A stretch of DNA of 64,000 bases. Source: Metopolophium dirhodum. Its lineage: Eukaryota; Arthropoda; Insecta; Hemiptera; Aphididae. The notes beneath the pieces were generated by a model, which made no database searches, was not told the origin of the DNA, and saw only the letters and a program-made list of their open reading frames with translations. Shown here one piece after another: positions 1 through 14,100 of the stretch (position 1 is its first letter; each line of letters begins with the position of its first letter). Location: positions 11,780,001-11,844,000 of the forward strand of contig NC_083562.1 of assembly GCF_019925205.1 (NCBI RefSeq). Reading direction: 5' to 3'. The position numbers and the translations under genes are program-made.

Positions 1-661
1 ATATTTTTAAGTCGTTACAAAACTATTTATTTATTTTTAATTATCATTGTAACTATATTATTTAGATAACCATTATACTTTTTTTTGCTTTTGACTTTTA
101 ATAACAACGTTCATATTTAATTTCTTATTGCAAATTAGAACATTTTACAGATTACGTCAATGTAAACATTAAATTTTAGACAAGTAATTTATAATTATAA
201 GTATTCAAAAATTTGATGTCTGTGGTAGAGTGGCACACACGCCGTGTTTGTCCACTATAGGTGCTCCACTCATCTAAATTTTAATACCTTATAGTTTATA
301 CTAATTCGTTTATTGTATGCAATTTTATATATAAATGTCAAAATACTCCAAACAATATTCTGCTTTGGAACATTAAATTAAAAATACGAAAAAGTAAAAA
401 AACGTAAAATTGTATTATTAATAAAAATTTAAAAAGTTGTTATTTTATAACGATTAAAAATTATGTAAAAAAAAATATTAATCAGTTAGTAGTTTTTGAA
501 ATAATGAGTGATAAAGGTTGGTATATTTTTACGTTGAATGCGGATGTATAGTTTATATATTACACAGTATATATTAACTAGAAATAGGCAAATAAATAAT
601 TTAGCATAATATTAAATCACAATATTGTAATACATGTATAAGTGGTTACATTATGTTTTAG
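1..661. other. intronic sequence upstream of the first visible adenylyl cyclase exon
   Basis: AT-rich sequence ending in a TTTTAG acceptor at 656-661. It is taken as the 3' part of an intron of the adenylyl cyclase gene, because the exon starting at 662 begins inside a codon (phase 2). No other coding or RNA signal was recognised. Confidence 0.6.
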
Positions 662-3600
662 TCGTGTCCATGTCACTAGAGCTACTATGGAACAATTGAA
701 TGGTAGATTTGCCGTTGAACCAGGCAATGGTGGTACCAGGGAAGGTTACCTGGCAGATCACAAAGTAGAAACATTCCTTATTGTACACCCTTCAGAAAAA
801 AACGTAAGTAGCCCTTTCAGCACACGATTAATATACATTTTATGAAAATCTCTGTTTAATTATTACGTATAAATAAATCAGATCTATAATGTAAAAAAAA
901 AATACAAGACATCGACAGTATCTATATCGATATATTTGTAAAACGGACACCGAGTCACCGTGACCATAGTATACTGAGTAATGACTATCACAATTCACAG
1001 CCATTAGTGTTTACAAATGAACAAATTAATCAAACGAACCGTTCTGATAGTGTCTTGTTCACAATCATATAAATCTTTGGTAATGTCAAGTGAATAATAA
1101 AATCATCGATCGGACTGTTGGTGGATGTCAACGTGGTGGAAACTGATGATATCGTATTCAAAGGAAAATATACAAGTCCCTGATGGGAAATATAACCAAA
1201 AAGGATTTCATTGATTTTTACTATGAGCCGAAAGAAAAATTATCATAAATAAAAGGTCAGTCTGTACCTGATCACACAATGTGAGACTTTTTGATCGACG
1301 TCTATTTTCCATTAAACCAAATTCTGCTACCGCCGGATGTTTTTTCATACAAACCTTCTACAAAGGCGAGAAACCTGGTTTGGTTCTTTATTTCTACGGC
1401 TATTTGTCTTTTCGCCAATATTTTGCGGTTTAAAGCCAATATAAATAATCTTACTTCAAATTTTGTGAAGAATAAATCGAATCTGGTAATAATAAATATT
1501 AATAGCATTTGCTGTAAAGCCTGCAGCAGAGGTTGCCAAAATTCAAAAATATATTTACAATATTTATACATTATAAATAATATATTTCTTAAGAAAGTAA
1601 TTTTAAAATACATGAATCATCGCATATTATTTCAAAAAATCAACTACATTATAATATTCATTGTTGATTTAATCAGAGTTTTCTCGCATTATTCTATCTT
1701 CAATCATCACTGACTGTCTTCATTTAAACTTAACGCTTTTGGTTTATACGGAATCTTATTGTTGAATATTTATGTTGGCTATGGAAATTATTTTACCTAT
1801 AAATGAAACATAAAGTGACACCTTCACAACATTAACAATTTTTGAATTAACTTTTCTATTTTCTTACTTATAGTTTTCAACCTTTTTTTTAAAAATGAAT
1901 TATATTTATTTTAGTAATTTATATACCATTTTATATTTTTTGCGATTTTAAGTCATAACTCATATAAGACGTATAGAAATAATGTTTTAGTTTTTTGACA
2001 AAGAAATTCATTTTTCACACAATGTCACTTTATATTTTATTTCTACTTGATTGTATATTATATCTTAAATTTAAATTTTTCTTCTATTCATTTTTCATTT
2101 TTCTCTGATTTAACATTCGATCTATTATTGAAAGTTCTTATTAATTTGTTTTAATGCGAAATGTAACTAATGAATGTATTTAAAAATATACCAAAGTTAC
2201 TTAACTTAACTCGTACTACTGTTAATATTAACTAAAAAAATCATTAGTTACCTAGTATTAATACTAATATATCAATTATAAATTATAATCAATAAACTCC
2301 ATAACTCGGTAATAGTAAGGCTAGTTAGAGAAGTTTAATGTTGAATTACGAATACAAATTTATAAAATATTAATGCTATAATTTTAGCGAGTTAGCTGAA
2401 AAACTATATTTAATATAGATACCTGCCCTTTTATATTAGTTACACACATCGGATAAAAACATTAAACTAAATATTTTTTTTAAGAAACGTAGTGCATAAA
2501 CATCAATTAATCTAATTAGTTATTTTATTTTTATTGCTGCGATAGCAAACAGATAACGGTTTAAAAAATAATGGAAATAAGCTATCTGAAAACGGTGGAT
2601 TTCACTATGAAGATGGCATTAGCAGAAATAGATCGCCCAGTAAAATGACTAAATATATTGAATGTTGGGGCGCGGACAAACCCTTCGCAAACATAACTGA
2701 AAGTACTATGGCGAAAAATATTGGTCTAGCAGTAAGCATTGACTCTCATAATATTGATGACCATTTTTCTAGCGTTGTAAGTTATACCTTAAGTAATTAT
2801 ACTATTTTTTTAGAGTCTAGCAATGATTGAATCAAACTTACTTCCATCAAAAAACACTTGTTTAGATTGCAAGTAAGTGTTTATATTTTTCAACACAAAC
2901 GGTACCATTACATCGTTATAACTTCTAATTATTGAAGCTATATTTGAACGACCAATTATTTTTTAGGAAATGGTTTAACTCGGAAGATTTTAATCCGGTG
3001 TGCTTATGGTTCAAGAACAACGTACAAGAATCACAATACAGAAACCAAATGGACCCTTTTTACAAGTACTACAGTGTCACAGCTTTGTTATTATTCGTGT
3101 GCATGGTTGCTATACAATTGCTGTTGATTCCTAAGTGAGTTTGAAATAAAAATGTACATTATATTATTATTATAATTAAATTTATATTATTTATACATAC
3201 AAAATAGTGAACAAATAAATTTCTATTAATATATTTTTCATAAATATAAGTCTTATATTATGTCATGGTCCATGGAACACTATATCTATATATTATAATC
3301 TACACATAAATACAAATCAATATACAATATATATAATATGCATATTGTATATATTTTTATTTTAAAGTAAAAATAATCAAACAAATATTTTAAAAAAGCG
3401 TTTAAATTGTACTTAACATTTGTATATTAAAGATCGTTAACAATGTTGGGAGCTCAGTGCGCTTCATTCATTGCGTTATTTGTTTTCGCATACGCCAGTT
3501 GGGTGTCAGAATACGATTGCGGTGCTCAAGAAAATGTTTCCGTAGGTTCGTCTAGATGGCTTCGTATGACTATATTTCTATTAAGTTCTACATTGGTGGG

Positions 3601-6600
3601 AACGTGTGCCATTATTACCTTGGTTAGTTTTTTAAAATGTATTATTATTAATATCTTAGTCTAATTATGTTATATCTTTATTATTTTACGTTTAATTATG
3701 TTTTAGCAAGATTTCATGGACATTAATTATACCGAAAGTTTTAAATTGAATAGTACAAATGAGTTATTTTTTAACACTACAATAATATTGGACCCAACAG
3801 AAAACCAAATAAATTGGTATTCTTTCTCAGCGGTTTCTGTAAGCTATCTAATATTGTTACGGGATGTATTGGAATGTATACAGTATAATACGGGTCTATA
3901 CCTACGTGAAAAAAATATTAATTATAATATACGGTGGGCATTTGGCAAATGGTGGGCTAAGAGTATAACATTTCATTATTATTTGTTTTATTGAGTCTTA
4001 AATGTTCTTTTGAAATTCTATGGTTGGACCCGTGTCCCTCCTACACCACACGAGAACTATGCAATGCAATCATAAATGTAACTGATGAATAAATAGATTA
4101 ACTGTTGAAAATATTTACAGTGGATAAATATAGATTTATATTATCAACATATTACATCGAAAATTTGGAGGTATATTATTCTTTTGAATCTTTTGTAAAT
4201 AACAAAAGTAAGTTTTTTACCAAATTTCTAGCAAAGGGATACTAATTTTTTGCGAGACCGTAATATGGCGTACCAATACTAAAATTATTATTTACCAATA
4301 CATCCCCATATATTTATATTTAAAAACACTAGAACTTACTGTATCTTACCTTTTATTACTTTTAGGCATTTTTATGTAGTACTATCCTCACGTTGTCTTT
4401 GATATCGTCATTTCTTCGGATTGGTATCACCCTGAAACTTTTCATCATGGTTATCTGTGGATCACTTCATTTGTCTATATACCAAACATTACCTTTATTT
4501 CAATATCATTTTATGAATTATAGTGATGAGTAAGCAAAAATGCAATGATTTCAAAGATATACTTGACGTTATAATATGTTGCCGTTTTTATTTTTTAAGT
4601 GAAATACCATGGCAGATAAAAATGTGGGCTCCGGTTATTCTTTTAGTCATTGTATTTCACATGTTAGACAGAAAAAACGAGTTAGCTGCGCGAACAGATT
4701 TCTTATGGAGAGCTAAATTAAAGGTCGAACAAGAAGAAGTGGAAACCATGAGAGGTATCAACAAAATTTTATTAGAAAATATTTTACCAGCTCATGTTGC
4801 AGAACACTTTCTTCAAGAACAAGCACTACAAGTTGGTGAAAAATAATCAAATCAATTTATTTAAAATGTAATTATTTTGTTTTAATTTTAGGACTTATAT
4901 CATGAACGTTACAGTTGCATAGCAGTAATGTTTGCGTCAATTCCTAACTATAAAGAATTTTATGATGAAAACGATGTCAATAAACAAGGACTGGAATGTT
5001 TACGATTGTTAAATGAAATCATTTGTGATTTTGATAAAGTAATGACAAAATTAATTGTAATCAAACTATCCTGCAATGTTTTACATTTTTTTTTAAGTTC
5101 AGGGTAATAGATTTTTTTAAATCTCTGCCACTTAAAAACTTATAGTACATTGCAGTAAGACGATTTTAGCAAGGAAAAATAATAATACTTGTATGATTTT
5201 ATAGCTACTTTTAAAACCTAAATTTAGTTCAATTGAGAAGATTAAAACTATTGGCAGTACTTACATGTTAGCTTCTGGCCTTAGGCCTGGAAAAGAAGAT
5301 AACACATCCAAAGTTAGTATTTATTTTTTTTAATTATACTTATTGTAATTTAATATTGTTATAACTTAAATAGTGAAATAACAATTAAATTTAAATGTAA
5401 TATGTAATCAAGTATATATTATATTGTATCCAAGGATCAAATTGTATTAATCACGAACTTCAAAAAATACATAGAATATATTAATAATATATATATTAGT
5501 ATATACGTATATATTCTATACTTCTATAATGTATCTAATACCAATATATAGATAACAGCTAAAGTCTGAAATTGGGTAAATTGCATATTTTCCGGATAAT
5601 CTGTGCATGTTTTTGTTTTCGATTGATTTTGAGTTATAATTTCTTATATTATTTTGGAATATTTTTTTTTAAGATAAATAAACCAAAATCTAAGTATTTT
5701 TCCAATTAATTATTTATTGAAACAGATGCAAAAGTTGTCTTTTGAACACATCATATTGCAGAAGTTCACGTTTAACTCCGAACAAACCTAATTCAATTTC
5801 AACTGACGTTATTCACATATACTCTTAAGATAAAATAGGTATAATTGAATAATGGACTTAATATTGGTCAATAAATAACAAAAGATCAACAATTGTCAGA
5901 TAAGGTGCCCGTAATAGTGACTTCGTAATATGTTTTTCTTTTGAATTTTACCTACTTTATCCATCCATCAATGGCTATTAGTACAGAATAGCCGGTTAAT
6001 GTACGAAACTATGATTTTAAATGTCAAGTACCTATACACTATATTCAAGTAGTACGTTTAATGAGCGGATTACTCGAATAATGTACACATTATCCATAGC
6101 CACGTTTTGGACTTAAGCCGTAACATACCTATAAGTACATGATATTATATCAAGAGATGACGTATGTATATTATACTGTAATACTGTATATAGTATATCT
6201 AATACCTATCCATATTATAATTACATAAATGTATAATTTTCTTTTTTTTGTCGTCATGTTAATTAATTGTAGGTTTAAATCATATTATTCTTGTTCGAGT
6301 TTACAATACACATACACCTAATGACAATACCTATACTTATTCAAAACTTGATTATGGTAGATGGTAGACGATGGAAGACCTTTAGGCCTTTTTTTACAAC
6401 TGTTGTCACTTATAGGTGTCATAATACTTGTCATATAATATTAAAACTACGTTTATAGGCTGCAGTGGACAGGCAGCAAGAGCACAACGTGGTGATTCTG
6501 GTTGAATTCGCTATCGCATTGATGACCATTTTAGAACAGATAAATCGAGAGTCTTTTCAACGGTTTAAACTAAGAATAGGATTAAACCATGGTCCAGTCA

Positions 6601-6928
6601 TTGCTGGTGTGGTAGGTGCACAAAAACCACAGTACGACATCTGGGGCAATACCGTGAACGTTGCGTCTCGGATGGACAGTTGCGGGATTATGGGCAGAAT
6701 TCAGGTATGCATATTATTACAGGACAGTTATTCGTCAATACCTTTCTGCAAAGCCACAAATCTAACAATTTATTATGTGGTTTTTTTATTTAGGTCACTG
6801 AAGATACGGCTAAGATCCTGATGGCAGCTGGTTATGATTGTGAATGTCGGGGCCCAACGTACGTTAAAGGAAAAGGCACATTAACAACGTATTTTGTAAG
6901 AACACAATACGACCAGAAATCGAAATAA
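662..6928 (+). CDS. Ac76E: adenylyl cyclase, type 2/Ac76E-like, C-terminal half (5' partial, multi-exon)
   Basis: Makes cAMP from ATP at the plasma membrane under G-protein control. Exons read as 662-803, 2546-2776, 2814-2872, 2967-3134, 3433-3622, 3707-3838, one uncertain exon near 3996-4078, 4366-4529, 4600-4831, 4892-5038, 5205-5312, 6459-6704 and 6794-6928. The first exon is the end of catalytic domain C1 (GRVHVTRATMEQLNG). Next come a variable linker, the second membrane bundle (about 3050-4700) and domain C2, starting at ENILPAHVAEHF and YSCIAVMFASIPNYKEFY. C2 carries LNHGPVIAGVVG and YDIWGNTVNVASRM, which hold the Asn and Arg that stabilise the transition state, and ends in CECRGPTYVKGKGTLTTYFV and a stop. 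The C2 wording fits the vertebrate type 2/4/7 group, whose fly member is Ac76E. The N-terminal half lies before the window. The junction between 3838 and 4366 does not resolve cleanly in phase, so one exon there may be misread. No frameshift or stop was seen elsewhere. Confidence 0.93.
804..2545 (+). other. large intron of the adenylyl cyclase gene
   Basis: Lies between the GTAAGT donor at 804 and the acceptor ending at 2545. Open stretches of about 100-140 codons occur on both strands around 1291-1713. They have low-complexity, hydrophobic and Lys/Asn-rich translations with no recognisable domain. The section 1080-1260 has more balanced composition and could be a transposon relic, but nothing identifiable was seen. 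Confidence 0.6.
5313..6458 (+). other. intron inside the C2 catalytic domain of adenylyl cyclase
   Basis: AT-rich intron between the GTTAGT donor at 5313 and the TATAG acceptor at 6454-6458. It interrupts the C2 domain between the KTIGSTYM segment and the LVEFAIALM helix. No gene or clear repeat was recognised in it. Confidence 0.7.
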
Positions 6929-9160
6929 TGATTTGTTTTGTGATTTTATGTGAATGTGAAAAATTTAAACATCTACTAAAATTGTATAATAGATTTTTCG
7001 TTCACATTTTCCTAGTCCATAGGCCAAGGATTCGAGTCAATTAGATAATGATACGTTCATTATATTAATGATTAAAATATAATATTTTATATTATATTTA
7101 TATATAGACATATGGTACCTATTGTTATTAATAATATAATATAGAATACAGTCTTTAATATAGTACCTATATTGTATTATATTATTATATTGTTAAATTA
7201 TACAACAATGTGTACCTATGTATGATATTGTTTTGGTATTTTAGAATATAATTTATATCTAACCATTAAAAATTGTACTTAAATTAACCAAATTTACTTG
7301 TTAACCAAACAAATGAAATTGTTATTTTAGTTATAAATTTGTGTTGTTATTATGTTGAACTATTTAAGTCGTATAACGTATTCATTGATAATTGTTTAAC
7401 ATAATACTTATATATACCTATATTTTATAGTACATGTATCATGTATGTGTTATAAAATGTTAAACTATCATAATATACACTCGTAGAAACAAAGAAAAAC
7501 AAAGAATAATAATTCTGGTATATACGGTATAGTAAAAATATTTAACACTACAGTCTGTTGGTAGTTGGTAAAAATCTTCTAGATATATGATATGATATGA
7601 TGTGGAATCATTTTGAAGTTTATCCAAACAAAATATAGGAAACATTAATTGAATAATTTGTATCTACGGTAATACCAGTTTTACAACATCTTATAGTTTA
7701 TACGAAATTTGTATACATTCAATTTACAGATGATTTTTTTTACCCAGAGTTATCTCAATTAATTGAAGTGTTTTTGTAAAATATATTATAAAGTATATAA
7801 GAGTATATTTATTTACATATTATAAACGGCATATCTATCTATGCCAAATTACATAGAAAAATGTATTCATTTTTTGGTTCACTAAATTGTAATGGTCCAA
7901 TCTTGGGCCAGTATCAGTGTACCTAAGTGGCTAAGTACCTAATGATATTTAAGGACCCATTAGCTTTATGTTGATTCACTAAATGTTTAGTGATTATTTA
8001 TGGAACCCAGCACTAGCATTTAAAATTTTAAAATAAATAATATCTACAGATACATAATTGACATATTTAAATTTAGACTCATTAACAATTTATTGTAGCC
8101 TCTAGGTACCTATACTGTATTGTCATTTGTCATATTATCAGCAGCTTATTAAAGATAGCAATAAAGATATATTATATAAGTGCCTATACTACTATAATCG
8201 AGTATAATCCTCTTGTTCACTTCTTCTAACGTCATCATACAGTAAGTATTTACGTACCACAAGGGGTTTAAGTTATATTTTATTATATAATCGTATGTCT
8301 TATACTAAAGCGCAATTCAATCAAATTCACTTTTCCTCAAATGAACGCGTTAAGCACTTTAGTATCTACCTATATAGTATTTTAAAATTGCTCTATGCTC
8401 ACATTCACATAAATAATAATTGATAATCACTATTAAATTAACATCTACCTATGGGGTTTATACCATATATTCCGAGAATAAACGTTTCGACAAAATATAG
8501 CCCCCTATTATTTGACCATTTAAATTGGATTCGATTAACTATAAACTATAATTTATAATTGTTCAATAACAATCAATAAATCGTAACTGATGTATTGATA
8601 TGTTACATTGGATTATAAAATCTGAATAATATAACTTATATAATATTATAGCTATTACTGAAATATTGATAAAATAAATTAAAATGTTGTTAAGTCCAGG
8701 CGCTAGTAATAAACCTTTTGTACAATAGTTCCCTTTTTATATCTTATTGATTAGGTTTTTAATAGATATTGAATGCAAGTGGCACGTCGACTAAAATCAC
8801 GATTTAAAATAGTATATTATTATCTGAAATCGTGATTAATAAACAAAGATGTTAGTGCGTTTTTTTTTTTTTTTGAAAAATGGCGGTAATGCTCGTCACC
8901 ACTCTACAGCCAAGGAGGTTAGAAACGCACTCAGATCATATGGTATTCCTTTCGTCGGGACGTGTTACAACTTGCTCAGTAGTTGCTCGGACGAACGTTG
9001 TAACGACAAAAGCACGGCTATCAGCTAAAGCCGTGGACAAAAGTAAACATCGGCACGGCGATTGATACTGCGATTGATAGTGCGATAGATAATGCAATTG
9101 AAATATACATACAAATACACGATACCTATGTCCATACTCTATTGTAGTGTCAATCGACAA
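6929..9160. other. intergenic region between the cyclase and the metallophosphatase genes
   Basis: Holds the cyclase 3' flank and the 5' flank of the downstream gene. It is AT-rich with no coding signal up to about 8850. An 11-base perfect inverted repeat (AATCACGATTT / AAATCGTGATT, 8795-8805 and 8827-8837) with a 21-base loop lies near its end. From about 8880 the GC content rises, as expected for a promoter-proximal region. Short ORFs there (for example 8880-9065) overlap on both strands and look incidental. Confidence 0.55.
9058..9105 (+). repeat. 12-bp minisatellite, four diverging copies
   Basis: Four consecutive 12-mers: GCGATTGATACT, GCGATTGATAGT, GCGATAGATAAT and GCAATTGAAATA. It sits just upstream of the inferred first exon of the metallophosphatase gene. 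Confidence 0.8.
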
Positions 9161-9169
9161 TCGCGATTT

Positions 9170-9314
9170 AGACGGCTCCGCGGTGCGTCAGGCCGTCAGG
9201 GTCTTCACTCTTCATTCTTCGATCAGTCTCCTCCCCGTGTCGGAGGCCGCACGTAATCCGTCGCCATAGTCTATCAGTCACAGTAATTCACAAACGATCA
9301 ACCATACGAAACAG
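9170..9314 (+). promoter_or_regulatory. probable transcription start region and non-coding first exon of the metallophosphatase gene
   Basis: A locally GC-rich stretch contains two insect initiator-like motifs, TCAGTC at 9223-9228 and 9274-9279. It ends in a strong donor, ACAG|GTAAGAG, at 9314/9315. The next acceptor at 11106-11107 leads 35 bases later to the start codon at 11143, so this would be an untranslated first exon. This is inferred from sequence only; no transcript was seen. The start site could lie anywhere from 9170 to 9280. Confidence 0.55.
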
Positions 9315-11107
9315 GTAAGAGATTGGGATCTATCGTGTGTTTTGTTTCGGTACGCAGAAAGTGTACGCTCGCGCGCTCTCCGCCTTTCCGCGATTCAAAT
9401 GCCGCAGCAGCGGTGATACGCGTGTAAAGGGGGAAAACGGTGGGAATCGAAAATCAATACCGCTCGAAAACTGCGAAAACAGAAACACCCTGACCTACTT
9501 GTCCGGGGACGTCGCTCTTGTTTACTGCAATACCCGCGATTGTTTTTGTATTAATTGTAATCATAATCTTTTTTTATTGAGACCCTTTGTTTTTGGTTTT
9601 TATTCTTACCAAGAGTGCGTCAAATGTCAGTTCTATAATATAGTATATTATTGTTATTTTAGTTGTTGTAAACAGTTGCATGGTGTTGCATGCACAAGAG
9701 TGAATCCATAGACAAAACGATAGATTTTTGAGGCCACTAGAGAGGGTAAAATACTAAAATGATCGGTGTCGTCTATCGGAGTCGCGTGTTTGTCACAAGG
9801 CAGGTGTTTGTCAGGGTTTTTTACAACTGTATTAAGGTAGTCTGACGGTTTGAATTTCTATTTTACTCCTAATGTGCATCGATTTGAAATGTTACTGTTT
9901 TCATGGTTTTATGAATACTAATTTTAGAATAAACCTCGACTAACTTGACATTGACCAATTTAATATAGGTACTATTATGCATGCCCAATATCTAAAATTA
10001 AAATTCCGTCTTGAAACTAAATTTATGCCAAAAAGTTTTATTCGCTAGTTTTTTTTTTCAATTCCATAAATTAGGAAATCATTATACCTATACTATCGGT
10101 TAATAATCAGTTATAATTATAATTTAATAGGTAGGTTACAAATACATAAACAAACATAAATATATTCTGTTGATTAAATGAGTTTTTATTTTATTAGGTA
10201 TAGCCATTTATCCGCTTGTTAATTTTTATGTTTTAATAATATACTAATTAACTAATATATTAACTTAAAATGATTATTTCTTTTATTTTAAAACATAAAA
10301 TTAACATTTTTTTTCATTGAGATGTTAATAACTCTATTTTTTTTCATAAATGTAAGAAGGTACCTTCAAAATTATAATTATTTACCTGTGCCTAGGTAGG
10401 AAAATATTATATATTTTTAATAATAAGATTCTAGGATATAAAGGTACCTATAATAAATTAGCACTTCACAATATTCTATTCATTATTCTATTATTCTTAT
10501 ACTTACCTATCTACATAATAAGAACATTGTTACTATGTTACAATACATTTGTTACACAACCTTTTATTAAACATGTTTATTTGTATAAGGTGTGCCTACC
10601 TCTGACTATTTCTGACCCTATTTTTGTCTTGTTCTCGTTCTGTCCTTATAGAACAAATTTAATCAACAGAATCCTTGGATTTTTCTTTTAAACTAGTTCT
10701 ATATTATAATATAATATTATATTGTAATAGTATTAAATTTACTATGTAACTATCATATCAAGGCTATATAGTTGTAGTACCGCATACTATAATGTAATAT
10801 AAATATTATTTTCATATATATAATCTATGGTATAGTGTTATGAATGTTATCCTATGTATTATTTTAAATTACAGTCTATTCTTGGTAACTCTTGATAACA
10901 TAAAATTCTCTAGAAAAAAAAACAACCTTCCAATTACCTATTATAATAATATTTATGTTATTGTCAACTTTTGTGTTCAATAATTCTAATTTATTTAATT
11001 TCTTTGGAGCTTTAATTTACCAAAAGTTGACTGACCCAAAATGTGGGTGACCTTTTTTTACCCCTATTAATAATTTTAATTTATTGCCTAACACCATAAT
11101 TTTGTAG
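9315..11107 (+). other. first intron (5' UTR) of the metallophosphatase gene
   Basis: Runs from the GTAAGA donor to the TTTGTAG acceptor. Its first 400 bases stay open in one frame (9337-9711), with a Cys-rich, low-complexity translation and no known domain. This is taken as chance extension of the GC-rich promoter area. The remainder is AT-rich intron without recognisable content. Confidence 0.5.
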
Positions 11108-11142
11108 CTAGTCTAACCAAAGGAGTCGACTTATCTAACAGC

Positions 11143-14100
11143 ATGGCTACCAAATCTAGTCTAAGATCAAAGTGGGACGAGTTTGTGGACTCTTCTACAG
11201 CTACTGCTGTTGAACTTTCTGGTACAAACCAAATGTCAACTGGGGTTCGAAATGTTGTCGGTTGGCTTAAACAGGTATATTTTATTTACAAGGATATTTA
11301 CTTTAACAAAATGTTGAGTATAACTAAACAATTGAATTTATGCGTATAATATTTATATTAGATAGTTAACTTAAGATATAATATACTAAAAATATGCTAC
11401 CTATCTGTTGATATTTAAAATGTTATTTATAGCATGTACATGAATTTCATTTTTAATATATAATTATATAAGTTAAGCAATCAATCAAATAGTTTTGTTT
11501 ATTCTTCTGTATGGCTACAATATTTTTTGTCTAAAACCAGTGCACCTGCAGTTCCATAAGCCCCTATATAAAGGTTCTTAATTTGACAAATTTAACAAAT
11601 TAGTTTGAAAATTAGCAATTTTAATTATTTGTTAATTTAAATTAGGTATAATAAGTGGTTACTTAATCATTATTTTTTTTTTTTTTAACAGCAGTATGAG
11701 AAAAATTTATTTAAATTTCATGAAATTCATATATTTTTTAGGTTATAATAAGTAATTTGTCTTGTTTATTGATAAAATAAATAATGCCGAGTTATATATT
11801 ATGTAATTGTAATTTTTGAAATTTTAGTTCTATAAAAATATTAAGAAAAATTATTTTAGAATTTGAATAATAAATTGTTAAAACTTAATACAAGCATGGG
11901 TGTAAATAGGGTGCTCAAATGCATAGTGCTTGAACCAAAAGTTTCAAAAACAAAAAGAGTGGGAGACTTGTCTTCCACCCACTACATACACACAATTGTA
12001 TCTATGATACAATTCAAAAATATCAAAAATAACATGTAAATTTATTTATTGAATTTTTGTATGAATGTATACAGTTTTATACAGTCATAAAATATATATA
12101 GTATATGCATTATATATAAATATTATAATTGCATCCTTCTTTTTCCTTCTCAGAAAACTTGATTATAATATGTTCATTATCTATTTTGTTAGATAACTCT
12201 TTCTAAGTTTATAATTTAATAACAGTGGCACCAAACTAAAATTTTTTATTAAGCAAAATCTAAAATTTTTATTAAGCAAAATCTAAAATTTTTATCCCAC
12301 CACAGCTTTCCAGCCATCTACATTTAAAAAGATACTCACATAATATGAGTTTGGCGCCATTGTTTATTATAATAAAGATTATGTATAATATATATTAAAA
12401 TATCTTAGGATAGTTTAGATAGCTCAAGGAGGGTTAAGCCCTCCTAAGCTTCTCCCCTATTTACATCCATGAATACAAGGTTACGAGGTATTTGAGTATT
12501 TCTTAAAATTATACAACTTATTTTGCTAAAAGCTGACAAAGTAATTGTGATAGTTAAAACTAGAAAAATGATCTTAATTAACAATATAGACACTAGCAAA
12601 TCAAGCTCTATTCAAAATAATTTTTTAGTATAATGAATAAATGATCATCGTTTTGAATGTATGATCTCAATACAAGACTACTGTCAATATTGGTATTTGT
12701 TGTTTTTCAGTACCCTGTATGTATATTTAATCATTATTTGTAGATACTCTACTCCAATTTAATTTATCTTTTATCTAAATCGTTCTGCTTTACGAAATTA
12801 TATTCCATGTATAATTAGGCAGATAAGAAGTATTATTATGATTCATTGTCTTATTTTATTAAAATAGCAAGTTATCACATTTCATGGTACATTATCTTTT
12901 TAATCAGATCAGTAATTTTTATGAAAATGTAATTAAATTATTTTGTATTTTTATCATATTTAGGCATCATTAGAAGTACAGCACGCTAGTTTACGAACCC
13001 TAAGTACAATGACTGATCATATATCTGGTGCAACTCCACCTCTAATAATTCTTCACTTCAATGACGTCTACAATGTTGAACCAAGAGATCAAGAACCATG
13101 CGGAGGTGCTTCCAGGTTTTCAACAATGATCAAATCATTTGCTCATCAACAACCTATGATATTATTCAGTGGAGATGTGTTTTCTCCCAGTATATGTTAG
13201 AATAAACATTTTGAATTTAATTTAAAACTTTTTTAAACAAATTATAAATATTTTCAGTAAGCACATTTACTAAAGGTGAACAAATGTCAAAGGTGTTAAA
13301 TGAACTCGGTACCCAATGTGCTGTTTTTGGTAATCACGAATTTGGTAAGTTATTAAAAATTAATTTGATTCATAATAGCTAACCGGTAACCTATCTTTTG
13401 TTTTTTAGACTTTGGCCTTGAAGTATTATCAGAACGTGTTTCTGAAACTAAATTTCCATGGCTGATGTCCAATGTTGTTGATAACGAGACTGGTAGACCT
13501 TTAGGAGATGGTAAAATCACACATCTTTTAGATTGGCATAATAAGCGAATAGGACTAGTAGGCTTAGTCGAACGTGAGTGGTTAGACACTTTAGCTACTA
13601 TCGACCCAGAAGAAGTAACATTCATAGACTTTGTGCAAGCTGGCCGGTCTTTAGGAAAACAACTTAAAGAAGATGGCTGTGATTATGTTATAGCTCTTAC
13701 ACATATGCGCATGCCAAATGATATTAAATTAGCCGAAAATGTGGATGAAATTGATTTAATTCTTGGTGGTCATGATCACAATTATGATATACGAGAAATC
13801 AATGGCAGACATATCATCAAAAGCGGAACTGACTTTAGAGAATTTTCTAAAATCACTATCAACCTTGATGAGCCTAACAATGCAATTGAGGTGAAAAGAA
13901 TAGAAATCACTAAAGATATTGAAGAAGACGTTGCCATGAAAGAAATTTTGGATTCTTACTTAGGTTTGTAACCAATAATTAGTTATCATTGCTTATAATG
14001 CTTGTAATAATTCAGCCATACATACAAATTTAAAAATCTGCTGCATACTTATTCTATTTGTTACTCTTTTTGAAAAATTTAAATACATTCACACTTTGAA

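Noticed and set aside
217..280. tRNA-like segment ('tggtagagtggcacacac...')
   Set aside because: No acceptor stem or anticodon arm could be paired.
1291..1713. 140-codon plus-strand ORF and an overlapping 103-codon minus-strand ORF in an adenylyl cyclase intron
   Set aside because: Both are hydrophobic, Asn/Lys/Ile-rich translations of AT-rich DNA with no domain, splice or start context. They overlap each other inside an intron.
9337..9711. 124-codon ORF following the inferred first exon of the metallophosphatase gene
   Set aside because: It lies in the first intron, after a strong donor. It turns into low-complexity Phe/Tyr/Cys sequence and has no recognisable domain.
13353..13625. 90-codon minus-strand ORF
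   Set aside because: Antisense shadow of a well-supported metallophosphatase exon.
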